64,000 nt of DNA from Cherax quadricarinatus (Eukaryota; Arthropoda; Malacostraca; Decapoda; Parastacidae): NCBI RefSeq assembly GCF_038502225.1, contig NC_091293.1, positions 3,174,289 through 3,238,288 on the forward strand, given 5' to 3'. Below are positions 10,366 through 20,166 of this stretch, one piece after another. Position 1 is the stretch's first letter, and each line of letters starts with the position of its first letter. The notes under the pieces were generated by a model, which saw nothing but the letters and a program-made list of their open reading frames with translations, was not told the DNA's origin and made no database searches. A program made the translations under genes and the position numbers.

Positions 10366-10846
10366 ACATACGAAAGATGTTAAAGTTAAAGGAAAGGGTG
10401 CTAAGACCACTGGAACCAACAAGTTTACACCCCCAGAGGTCCATGCAGGGGAAACTGGATGGTTGAAGTTAGACTGGAGTCTGCTCGACGAGAGTGGCTG
10501 GACGGCACTCGTGTCCAGGGTCCGCCGTGGGGGCTCGCGGAAGGTGAACTTGATGTAGACTTAGTGCCTACCTTTGCCAGTGGGAGGATGTGGAAATTTA
10601 TTCAGTCCTAAAAGTTCCATAGGGCAGATACGGCGTACAAAGATCCCAACATGTCATGGATAAACAGCTGGGTTGGGTGGCCCTTACACCCAACCAAAAC
10701 ACACACACACACACACCCGGGTTGGTGAAGGTGGTTGGAAGGTACTTCTTAATTGATAGATTTACCCTTCAGGGAAGAAGTAGGTAGTTTATACTGTTAG
10801 TACACTAATATTAGAATTATTGAGGCAACTGTAGATAATAATGATG
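10366..10846. other. Unassigned sequence with short (AC)n
   Basis: No recognisable domain. A short (AC)n microsatellite lies at about 10695-10717. It may contain remnants of the BEL/Pao element, but I cannot show that. Confidence 0.4.
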
Positions 10847-11280
10847 TAGTGGAGTGGAGTGACTTTCATTAGTTTCTTTTTTCTTGAAATACCAGACGTA
10901 TACTGTGAATTTCATATAACCTGTAGTTTCCAGCGGTCGCAATATACACAACGAGAAGCAATTATTACTACAGAAAAAGGTCCTTCCTCCAAAATTTCCA
11001 CCAGTCAACTATAGTGATAATATAGCATTTATTGTGGTGGAGACGAAAAAAAAAACTAGAAAAGCTAGATACAGCGACTGATAAACAAGGGTTGAGGCTC
11101 GACCATTCGTCACTGTAGGAGCTGCCAGAAATCACCGGCTCTTCAACACGCAAGTTATACTTTTGTATCAATCAAATCACATATTACTCGGGTAGATAAT
11201 TTCAAGTAGATCCTTCATGTGTTAGCCCAAATCACCGACTAGTATGTTTTAAATAAGTGACCCACTGATCAGATCAGATC

Positions 11281-11336
11281 GACTGGTCTGAACCCTCGAC
11301 TGGTCCGAACCCTTGATGGTCCGAACCCTTGACTGG
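11281..11336 (+). repeat. 17-bp VNTR in the LINE leader, ~3 units
   Basis: Tandem units of 'gactggtccgaaccctt' (one degenerate). The second LINE copy has about seven units at the matching place, so the repeat number varies between copies. Confidence 0.8.
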
Positions 11337-11561
11337 TTTCAAACGGATTCGTTGGACAATAAAGCAGACTGTAAATGGATGGGGTTGTAGGCGCCCTTAT
11401 CAAACACAAACAATAAATATAAATCAGGAACGTACACGGTAAGCTGTCCAATTAGTTAGAAATAGAAATACAAATAGCTAGAGCTTCATTTAAGGAGGTT
11501 ATTAATAGAGTATTCAAGAGGTTGCTAGTAGAATTACAGTAAATCAACCACTCAAATCATT

Positions 11562-12747
11562 ACGAAGCTCTGTATAGTCTGCAGTCAATCAAACAAACGG
11601 GCTTCCACTTGGATAAATTGTCATTTTTGTGGAAATTGGTGTCATGCCCCTTGTGCAGATATCCAAGAACTAGCTACAAGCAGTATTAAAACAGGGAAGT
11701 GTTTTTGGGTATGCCCAAATGAGGAAAATCTATGGACTAAAATCACAAGGGTATTAAAAGAGGATAACATCAAAGCTGCTTTCATAGACAACCTGGAAGC
11801 TTTCTACAACAGATGGGAACATAAAAAGTCTGGGCTGAATGGTACTGCCCTTGATACTGGCCATGTAGTCAAACTGTAAGGCTGGAGGTGATGTCCTGGT
11901 AGTCAGTAAATGTGGGGCTGATAGTGCTGTCCTGGGAGACAGTAATGGTGAAGCTGGAGGTGCTGTCCTGGGAGACAGTAATGGTGAAGCTGGAGGTGCT
12001 GTCCTGGGAGACAGTAATGGTGAAGCTGGAGATCTTGTCCAGGTAGTCAGGAATTATACGCAGGAAGGAATACATATAAATGACCTCATAGGGGACGGGA
12101 GCCGTAGTGGGGAAACAAGTGTAGTCAAAGATAAGATAAAACCAATATTGCAAACTAGAAATACCACAGGAAATAGCAAACAAGAGGACTCCACTAGCTA
12201 TAGTGAGGATATATTACCAAAAACAACTGGTGGGAGCTCCATTGTTGGTGCTAGGGAGGATAGGAATAAGACAGGGAAACATGCACCAACAGGGAATACA
12301 GTCACAGAAACCCAAGGCAAATGGAAACCAAGCCTGTGCACATACTATGCACTTGGTATCTGCAGACATGGGAAATCTGGAAAAACAGACGGGACATGCA
12401 ACTATGACCACCCTAGAAAATGCCATGCCCATATGACAACAGGAAAATGCAAACTCCCTTCCTGTAAGCTTTTTCACCCTGAAATGTGTACCTCTTCAGT
12501 ACAGGAAAGACTGTGCTATAACTTAAATTGCCAGGCACACCATCTAAAGGGTACAAAAAGATACAAAACATCCAGGCCATGGGAAAACCTGGGTAGCCAC
12601 AGCCACTCAAGAGGGAGAGGTTTTTTAGTGCCAGGAAGGAAAAAAAACTGGCAGGAAATGGCAGAAATCGTACACCAAATCCAGTCATTCCTGGAGTGGA
12701 ACCACAGTCGATGGCCTCCACTCCAAACCAACAGATACAGATACTAA
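11562..12747 (+). pseudogene. CR1-like ORF1 (PHD finger + three CCCH zinc fingers), copy 1, damaged
   Basis: ORF1 is expected to bind the element RNA and possibly chromatin. The PHD-like finger is at 11568-11710. After a linker with a 36-bp tandem repeat (three units near 11929-12030) come three CCCH fingers at ~12334-12540: C-x7-C-x11-C-x3-H, C-x8-C-x4-C-x3-H and C-x8-C-x4-C-x3-H. The C-terminus is basic and ends at TAA 12745-12747, overlapping the ORF2 ATG. Compared with copy 2, the start codon is ACG (11562-11564), and 2 bases are missing near 11873 ('gtcaaactg' against 'gtcagaaactg'), which shifts frame. The part from about 11877 to 12747 is one open frame. Confidence 0.75.
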
Positions 12748-15700
12748 TGCCGGAAAAAAAATCCCCCCCCCCCAGTACCAACAATACCACCAGTCCGATG
12801 ACATTCTTCTTTGCAAATATACAGGGTCTAAAGCCAGCAACAAACAACAAAATACCTTTCATCCGTGGACTGCTTGCAGAGGCAAAGGCAATGTTCGCGG
12901 CTTTCACTGAGACCCACATAAAGGATCACTTGGACAACGAAATATGGATCCCAGGTTACAACCTATACAGATGTGACAGAGTGAACAGGCAAAAGGGGGG
13001 GGGGTTGGCCTGTACATTGCAGAGTCACTTGTTTGCACAGAACTGCTAAATGCCTCAAATGATGTAGTGGAAGTTTTAGCAGTAAAGGTCGAGAACCAAA
13101 ACCTAGTCATTGTGGTAGTCTACAAGCCTCCGGATGCAACATCCCAGCAATTCCAGGAACAGCTGTTAAAAATTGACCACTGTCTGGAAAATCTTCCAGC
13201 TCCTGCACCCAACATCTTGCTCCTGGGGGATTTCAACTTAAGGCACCTAAAATGGAGGAATATAGCAAATAATATTGTTGCAGTAATAACACCAGGAGGC
13301 AGCTCTGATGAAAACTCACACTCACACGAGCTTTTAAATCTCTGCACAAAATTCAATTTAAACCAGCAAATAATAGAGCCTACTAGACTGGAGAATACAC
13401 TAGACCTCATCTTCACTAACAATGATGATCTGATAAGAAATGTCACCATATCAAAAACAATATACTCAGATCACAACATAATTGAGGTTCAGACATGTAT
13501 GCGTGGAGCCCCAGACCGACATAATGAGACTAGTCACGAGGGAGCATTCACCAAATTCAACTTCAATAACAAAAACATAAAGTGGGACCAAGTAAACCAA
13601 GTCCTAACCGATATAAGCTGGGAAGATATACTAAGCAACACAGACCCCAACTTATGCCTAGAACAGATTAACTTGGTGGCACTCGATGTATGCACAAGGC
13701 TTATTCCTCTAAGAAAAAGGAGGAGTAGATGTAAAATAGAAAGAGACAGGCGCTCCCTTTACAGGCGACGGAAAAGAATAACAGAGCGGCTAAAAGAGGT
13801 CAATATATCTGAAATGCGTAGGGAGACACTGGTCAGAGAAATAGCAAGCATCGAACTTAAGCTAAAGGAATCTTATAGGAGTCAGGAATCGCGGGAAGAA
13901 CTAAAAGCCATAAATGAAATCGAAAGAAACCCAAAGTATTTCTTCTCCTATGCCAAATCAAAGTCGAGAACAACGTCCAGTATTGGGCCCCTACTTAAAC
14001 AAGATGGGTCCTACACAGATGACAGCAAGGAAATGAGTGAGCTACTCAAGTCCCAATATGACTCAGTTTTTAGCAAGCCGCTAACCAGACTGAGAGTCGA
14101 AGATCAAAATGAATTTTTTATGAGAGAGCCACAAAATTTGGTTAACACAAGCCTATCCGATGTTATCCTGACGCCAAATGACTTCGAACAGGCGATAAAT
14201 GACATGCCCATGCACTCTGCCCCAGGGCCAGACTCATGGAACTCCGTGTTCATCAAGAACTGCAAGAAGCCCCTATCACGAGCCTTTTCCATCCTATGGA
14301 GAGGGAGCATGGACACGGGGGTCGTCCCACAGTTACTAAAAACAACAGACATAGCCCCACTCCACAAAGGGGGCAGTAAAGCAACAGCAAAGAACTACAG
14401 ACCGATAGCACTAACATCCCATATCATAAAAATCTTTGAAAGGGTCCTAAGAAGCAAGATCACCACCCATCTAGAAACCCATCAGTTACACAACCCAGGG
14501 CAACATGGGTTTAGAACAGGTCGCTCCTGTCTGTCTCAACTATTGGATCACTACGACAAGGTCCTAAATGCACTAGAAGACAAAAAGAATGCAGATGTAA
14601 TATATACAGACTTTGCAAAAGCCTTCGACAAGTGTGACCATGGCGTAATAGCGCACAAAATGCGTGCTAAAGGAATAACAGGAAAAGTCGGTCGATGGAT
14701 CTATAATTTCCTCACTAACAGAACACAGAGAGTAGTCGTCAACAGAGTAAAGTCCGAGGCAGCTACGGTGAAAAGCTCTGTTCCACAAGGCACAGTACTC
14801 GCTCCCATCTTGTTCCTCATCCTCATATCCGACATAGACAAGGATGTCAGCCACAGCACCGTGTCTTCCTTTGCAGATGACACCCGAATCTGCATGACAG
14901 TGTCTTCCATTGCAGACACTGCAAGGCTCCAGGCGGACATCAACCAAATCTTTCAGTGGGCTGCAGAAAACAATATGAAGTTCAACGATGAGAAATTTCA
15001 ATTACTCAGATATGGTAAACACGAGGAAATTAAATCTTCATCAGAGTACAAAACAAATTCTGGCCACAAAATAGAGCGAAACACCAACGTCAAAGACCTG
15101 GGAGTGATCATGTCGGAGGATCTCACCTTCAAGGACCATAACATTGTATCAATCGCATCTGCTAGAAAAATGACAGGATGGATAATGAGAACCTTCAAAA
15201 CTAGGGAGGCCAAGCCCATGATGACACTCTTCAGGTCACTTGTTCTATCTAGGCTGGAATATTGCTGCACACTAACAGCACCTTTCAAGGCAGGTGAAAT
15301 TGCTGACCTAGAAAATGTACAGAGAACCTTCACGGCGCGCATAACGGAGATAAAACACCTCAATTACTGGGAGCGCTTGAGGTTCCTAAACCTGTATTCC
15401 CTGGAATGCAGGCGGGAGAGATACATGATTATATACACCTGGAAAATCCTAGAGGGACTAGTACCGAACTTGCACACGAAAATCACTCACTACGAAAGCA
15501 AAAGACTTGGCAGACGATGCAACATCCCCCCAATGAAAAGCAGGGGTGTCACTAGCACGTTAAGAGACCATACAATAAGTGTCAGGGGCCCGAGACTGTT
15601 CAACTGCCTCCCAGCATACATAAGGGGGATTACCAACAGACCCCTGGCAGTCTTCAAGCTGGCACTGGACAAGCACCTAAAGTCGGTTCCTGACCAGCCG

Positions 15701-15808
15701 GGCTGTGGCTCGTACGTTGGTTTGCGTGCAGCCAGCAGCAACAGCCTGGTTGATCAGGCTCTGATCCACCAGGAGGCCTGGTCACAGACCGGGCCGCGGG
15801 GGCGTTGA
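12747..15808 (+). CDS. CR1-like ORF2: AP endonuclease + reverse transcriptase, copy 1, one frameshift
   Basis: The start ATG (12747-12749) shares its A with the ORF1 stop (TAATG). The endonuclease N-part (FFFANIQGLKP, FTETHIKDHL) is open to 13049 in one frame. At a run of ten G (about 12995-13004) the frame must change to continue, and the remaining 913 codons are open from 13067. In that piece: GDFN at residues 54-57, SDHN 134-137, RT YTDFAKAFD 513-521, PQGTVLAP 573-580, FADD 602-605. The C-terminus contains YWERLRFLNLYSLE. All catalytic residues are present. The frameshift sits in a homopolymer, so it may be real or a sequencing error. Only about six residues of 913 differ from copy 2. Confidence 0.88.
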
Positions 15809-15841
15809 CCCCCGGAACTCTCTCCAGGTAAACTCCAGGTA
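15809..15841 (+). other. Short 3' end of CR1-like LINE copy 1
   Basis: About 33 bases follow the TGA: 'cccccggaactctctccagg', then 'taaactccaggta'. All three copies (8854, 15841, 40782) end at the same repeated 'ctccaggta', which is likely the short tandem tail recognised by the element's RT. Confidence 0.7.
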
Positions 15842-16450
15842 ACCCCTTGCGGCCAAATAAGATTAAAAAGGCATAAGAGGACTGCATGGGCTGACGGATG
15901 TACGTAAATGCTGAAGCATATGAATATGAATGTCATGAGTTCCTGCTGCCGACGATCGGCAAGCGGAACGTGTTGACTTTAGTTCAATAAACATATTATA
16001 AGCACATTGTAAGACTCGTCTCTTCTAGAAGCTAAGTCCAAAGGCAGTAACTCTGGCAAACTTGGAGAAAGAAATGAGGAGCATAGACGGAGCCCTTGAG
16101 AGATACGGACAAGATGATTTCCAAATTCTGTGGCAGCTTCAAGAGGTTCTACAATGCTATTAGTGGCAACCCAATGAACAGAAGTCGGATCTAGAGAGTA
16201 TTTGCCACTCAGTTTCAATACTTTTTTCAGACTGCACTACTAGAGGAAGCTGAAGTAATGGTAGAAACAAAATCCCGCCAACAAATGCATTTAGCTTCAC
16301 GGATGACACGACTGGCAACCGTTCTCGCCTGCTTAAAATCAAGGAGTTGCTTTGTGGTCCTGTTGTAATAATAAGAGCCTCATGCAGGACATTTCAAACG
16401 TAGTGCACGAGCACGAGCAAGAGACCACCAAGGCACACATTTCTTAGAGT
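15842..16450 (-). pseudogene. Jockey/I-type LINE ORF2 fragment: linker and start of RT
   Basis: Reading right to left on the minus strand: KCVPWWSLARARALRLK, then RTVASRVIREAKCICWRDFVSTI, KLSGKYSLDP, SYNV, and an HPSAHAVLLCLFNLIWPQGV segment that corresponds to the first RT blocks. This order (PWW motif, arginine-rich helix, W-R-x-[FY]-V-S-T, GKYS, RT entry) is characteristic of Jockey/I-group arthropod LINEs. Several frame changes and stops break it. It ends at the 3' boundary of CR1-like copy 1, and the RT core is not found on the far side of that element. Confidence 0.72.
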
Positions 16451-16830
16451 GCCTACCCGAGGTTAAAAATCGAAGTCAGAAATAGTTGTAACAACTCATC
16501 AGTGGAAGACGAAGAAGGCCCCTCACTAAAAACAGTCTGACACGAGTAAAGTTCCCAATTCGCCTGTTCAGAAAGGAAGAAACTAGAAATGCAACATTTG
16601 GAATAGATAATGTTCGAGAAGGAGAAAAATACAAATAGCAAACTGTATACCACTTGCTCAAGTAGATGCGGGCTGTAGTGTAATGCGGCCCACATTTACT
16701 TGACACAAACGGGAAAACACTGAGAGCAACACCTGAAGCCCATCCCCAGTTGCCCCTGAGGCCTTGAATATGCCACTGTAGATAAGTCATGATTTGCGAA
16801 AAGAAGTATGATAGTAACATGAAGCGGTAG
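16451..16830 (-). pseudogene. Jockey/I-type LINE ORF2 fragment: AP endonuclease
   Basis: The minus strand encodes LQWHIQGLRGNWG, the typical first strand of the endonuclease of Jockey/I-type LINEs, then decayed sequence, and near the left end ANWELYSCQTVFSEGPSSSSTDELLQ, which precedes the PWW linker in this family. The central endonuclease with its GDFN and SDH motifs is deleted or unrecognisable. Multiple frameshifts. Confidence 0.65.
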
Positions 16831-17283
16831 GCGTCTATGGACTAGGAGGGTTAGTAAAGTCTACATGTGGAGATAGCAGAAAATGAGTAGGCAGCAAAGG
16901 ATTGGAACTCTGCGAAGAGAGGAGTTGTGTAAATGGTTTAGAAAAGTGAGGAAGAGGAGGAGTGATAGGAGGTGGATCGGTGTCCATCATTGGTTTTGTC
17001 TCAGTATATTCGGAGATAACTTCAAACGTTCCAGAGGACAAGGAAGTTGCAGGTAGTACGACAGAGATAGAGGGAGGAGGGTGAGTAAAGATCGGAAAGA
17101 CGATGGAAGTTATCAAAGAAGGGGGAGGGGATGAGAGGTTAGAGTTAACTTAGGAAGACACCTTTGAGGGGACAGGTGAGGAATAAACTTGGGAGAGGAC
17201 AGGAGAGGAAGAAACTTGAGAAGGGACAGGAGAGGAAGAAACTTGGAAGGGACAGGAGAGAAAGAAACTTGGGAGGGGACTGT
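16831..17283 (-). pseudogene. Pro/Ser-rich end of Jockey/I-type ORF1, with short tandem repeat
   Basis: The minus strand is Pro/Ser/Leu rich (DTDPPPITPPLPHFSKPF, SSQSSNPLLPTHF). At 17155-17283 there are imperfect ~26-bp tandem units around 'ggacaggagaggaagaaact'. The same units occur at 28205-28265, next to another part of the same kind of LINE. The match suggests that the two places were once adjacent. Confidence 0.5.
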
Positions 17284-17398
17284 AATAAAGTAATCAACCG
17301 CCCTCCCTGATTAAATTGGTCACTTGTGGTGTATAAATTTTTGGTGATGAGCTTCAGAAATTTTCATTGTTATTATTGATAATAGTGTGATTATTACT

Positions 17399-18228
17399 GT
17401 TATGGGGCTATAGGACCCAACATGTATTTATAAGTAACAGTTACTCTGGAATACCTAACTATATTGAATTGATGGGGACTCAGTTCTAAATGTCATAAGG
17501 GCTAATCAACCTTATGACTGAGAGGCAGCTGGGTCAAGCCTATTTTTCTCAATATAATAGGTTATACTATAGACACATAAACACAATTTAAATAAGTAGT
17601 TTATAAAGTTGTATTTCTTTCTGTAAAAGTAAAATTAAGGTGTGGTAGAATTGGGGTAACTGGAGAATTGTGCTTGACAACAGTCTTTTGTTTTGGTGGG
17701 AGGAGCTTAGCTAGGCTTCTCTCTCTCTCCCTCTCTCTGACTCTCTTTCTCTGTGGCTGACCTTCAACCTGGCAGGATCTCTGGGTCCTTCTTCTATCTT
17801 TTGGGGCATTATGTGTGCTCCAGGGGTGAGTGTTTATAATTTAAGTTGTGGCCACCATTCCCAGGGTGACTAAAGTGTGTCAAAACACTGGTTAGCCCAG
17901 AGTTATGTCAAGAAGAGAGGACAAAAGTTAATAAGATACACCATGTGGGAGAACAGCTATGGAGTGTGTAGATCTTTGTTTTTAAAGTGTGAGGCTGTAA
18001 TTGTATATTCTGTACATATCTATTGAGAATACAGTTATATTTTTATAGTAGTAGTTTACATAACCTGTGAAGAGGGCTGGTGAGAGGATATCAGACACTC
18101 AGGATGATCAGCCATGATGTAAGTATTACCCCTAGACAGATAAGGCCATTAAGTAAAAAGCTACCCCACACTAGAACATGTAGTGAGAACCTTACTATCA
18201 AAGTAATAAGGGACAAACCAACGTAACA
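17399..18228 (+). repeat. 5' LTR
   Basis: Starts TGTTATGGGG, ends CGTAACA. It contains a TATA-like 'tatttataag' near 17425 and a CT-rich tract at 17718-17755 that differs in length from the 3' LTR. Confidence 0.85.
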
Positions 18229-18245
18229 TGGGAGCTTGACCGGGA
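18229..18245 (+). promoter_or_regulatory. Candidate tRNA primer-binding site
   Basis: 'tgggagcttgaccggga' directly follows the 5' LTR. It resembles the tRNA-Pro-type primer-binding site (TGGGGGCTCGTCCGGGA) with several mismatches. Its position, at +1 after the LTR, is what is expected. Confidence 0.5.
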
Positions 18246-20045
18246 GAGTTATTTGACTGCTAAAATAACTCAAAACATTCTTTGAACTATATGTGCTGGT
18301 ATGGGGTAATAACAGTTGCATGTTTCTGGTAGAAGATTTACCTAGGTGGTGTCAGTGGAAGTGTTGTTTCATATATTAGTTTACAGGTTGTTTTTCTCCT
18401 AAGGTGGGAGAAAGGTTGAGTGACACATTTTTGTTGTGGTTATGGTAAGTGCTATGTGCATAGTTTACATTCAGTTTGTGTTATTTTATGTGCCTGTGGG
18501 TGCCTGCAGGGTGAAGTCATTAGCTACGTTAAAACTTACAGATATCTTGGTGTAGATGTACCCTTTAACAAATCCACTATACCACAACTAAACAAGAAAT
18601 GTAAAGCTAGGCTAAATGCTCTCAAAGCTGTTGCTGGCTACAATCCCAACTATGGTGCAAATGTGAGAATCGTGAGAATGATGTACATAGCCTATGTTAG
18701 GTCCTTAATTGATTATGCTGCTCCCATGTTGATATTAGCTAGAGAAAGTTCTCTCCGACCCTTGGAGTTAATGCAAAATGAAGCTCTCAGGATTATTCTT
18801 GGCTGTCCCAGATCTACAAAAGTTCTTAACATGAGGAAGGAGGAACCAGACACTGTCACAGTGAATCTTACCAAGTGTCTAGAGGTAAATACACACAGAT
18901 CTAAATGGATTGTGAAAACGTGCAATTGCATTAAGTTTTATAACCTGCATGAACTGTATCACTGTAGGCAACAAGAGCATTTCACCCCTCCATGGAAGAT
19001 GTGTTCATTTAATATCACATACCTACAAGTCCCTCCCAAGAAGCTCATTGCTAGTAATCCCTTCCTTAAATCTCTTGTTAGAGCAACTGCTCAAGAAGAA
19101 ATTTCTCACCTAGCTGGTAGTAACAAGTTATCACAAGTTATATACACTGATGGATCTAAACAGGAGTCTTCTGGCAGGGCTGCATCTGCTCTTGTTGCCA
19201 CCTCCCTAGTTAAGAACGATAATAAATTTGTTGAGTTAGGCATAAGAATTAACAACTGGGCGTCTACACTGCAAACTGAATTGTTTGCAATCCTAATGGC
19301 GCTAAAGCTAACCTATGACACTGAGCTTGACTCTATCATCATTACTGATTCTATGTCATCATTGAAGGCTCTTGACTCATATAATGACTCCAACAACATG
19401 CTCATTGGAGAAGCCAGGTATAGATACTCAAAAATTAGGGACAAAGGAATTAATGTACAATTGCTATGGATCCCATCACACATTGGATTACTCCTTCATG
19501 ATAAAGTTGATATGTTAGCCAAGAAGAGTACCCAGAAGGAGAATGTAGAATATAACTTTGGTATAACTGTGTCTAGCATTAGGAATAATATTAGGAGAGA
19601 AGTAAATAATGAAAATGATTGTTATAGGAATGCAGTTAGAAGCCTGAGTAGATCTATAACCCACTATGATAACATGAACGTAGATAAGTATGTTTATGGA
19701 GCAACTTGCAATGTGAACAGACTGACTGATGTTGTAGTGGCCAGGCTTAGGCTTGGTTACAAGTACTTCTGGCAGTTTGGGAGACACACAGATGATGATC
19801 AAACTAAATGTAAATTATGTGATCAGGCATATGGTCACTCTCTTGAACACTATGTGCTTAATTGTCCACTTATTGAGGAATACAGAGACAGACAGTATAA
19901 TAACCTATGTGACATGTCAAGATATCTTATTAATGAAAATAAGATACCAGATATACTAAGCAAATTTCCTAAATTTGCTTGTAACAGATAAGTGAACTAT
20001 AGATATGTAGATATAAATCCATATGTATTCCTGTTAACCCTTTGG

Positions 20046-20062
20046 GGCCTAGTTCCTAGGCC
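20046..20062 (+). other. Perfect hairpin in LINE 3' UTR
   Basis: GGCCTAG-ttc-CTAGGCC, a 7-bp stem with a 3-base loop. It is repeated in the second copy at +1,200 and partly kept in the third. Confidence 0.75.
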
Positions 20063-20127
20063 TTTTGTGTATCCATATGCTCTTGCGCTACCGTCCACAG
20101 GATGGATATGGGGTGCACAATAAACTA

Positions 20128-20141
20128 GCCACTTCGGTGGC
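20128..20141 (+). other. UUCG-type tetraloop hairpin at LINE 3' end
   Basis: GCCAC-TTCG-GTGGC lies directly before the (AATCT)n tail. The same hairpin occurs at 21328-21341 and 27205-27218, so it is conserved in all three 3' ends of this family. Confidence 0.8.
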
Positions 20142-20154
20142 AAAATCTAATCTA

Positions 20155-20166
20155 TGAGGAATTGTA
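20155..20166 (+). repeat. Left target-site duplication of second LINE fragment
   Basis: 'tgaggaattgta', identical to 21361-21372 on the other side of the second LINE copy. The last few bases overlap sequence shared with the LINE, so the exact length could be 8-12. Confidence 0.65.

Larger units (their letters stand above)
10847..15841 (+). mobile_element. CR1-like LINE, copy 1 (nearly full length)
   Basis: The boundaries come from comparison with the second copy at 35812-40782: shared sequence starts at 'tagtggagtggagtgac' and ends at 'aactccaggta'. The order is leader with a 17-bp VNTR, ORF1 (PHD + CCCH fingers), ORF2 (endonuclease + RT), and a very short 3' UTR ending in a repeated 'ctccaggta' rather than poly(A). 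A PHD domain in ORF1 and a short non-A tail are known for CR1-like elements. Damage: ORF1 start ATG changed to ACG, a 2-base deletion in ORF1, and a frameshift in the ORF2 G-run. Confidence 0.85.
18508..20154 (+). pseudogene. I-group LINE 3' fragment: RT thumb, RNase H, Cys/His finger, 3' UTR (copy 1)
   Basis: The 5'-truncated coding part runs to the stop at 19991. It starts near VKTYRYLGVDVPFNKSTIP, just after the RT palm, then carries an RNase H domain: YTDGS (Asp codon ~19150), TELFAILMAL, IITDSMSSLKAL and a late Asp in HDKVDMLAKK. A C-terminal finger follows, CKLCDQAYGHSLEHYVLNC (C-x2-C-x9-H-x4-C). RNase H after RT plus this finger places it in the I group. The 3' UTR has strong hairpins and ends in (AATCT)n. 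Upstream codons from 18420 are host sequence, so the 523-aa ORF start is not real. Confidence 0.82.

Noticed and set aside
10695..10717. Z-DNA or regulatory AC tract
   Set aside because: A short microsatellite with no other supporting signal.
18420..18507. Start of the 523-codon ORF as a real N-terminus
   Set aside because: Homology to LINE RT begins only near 18508; the preceding codons belong to the LTR-element leader.
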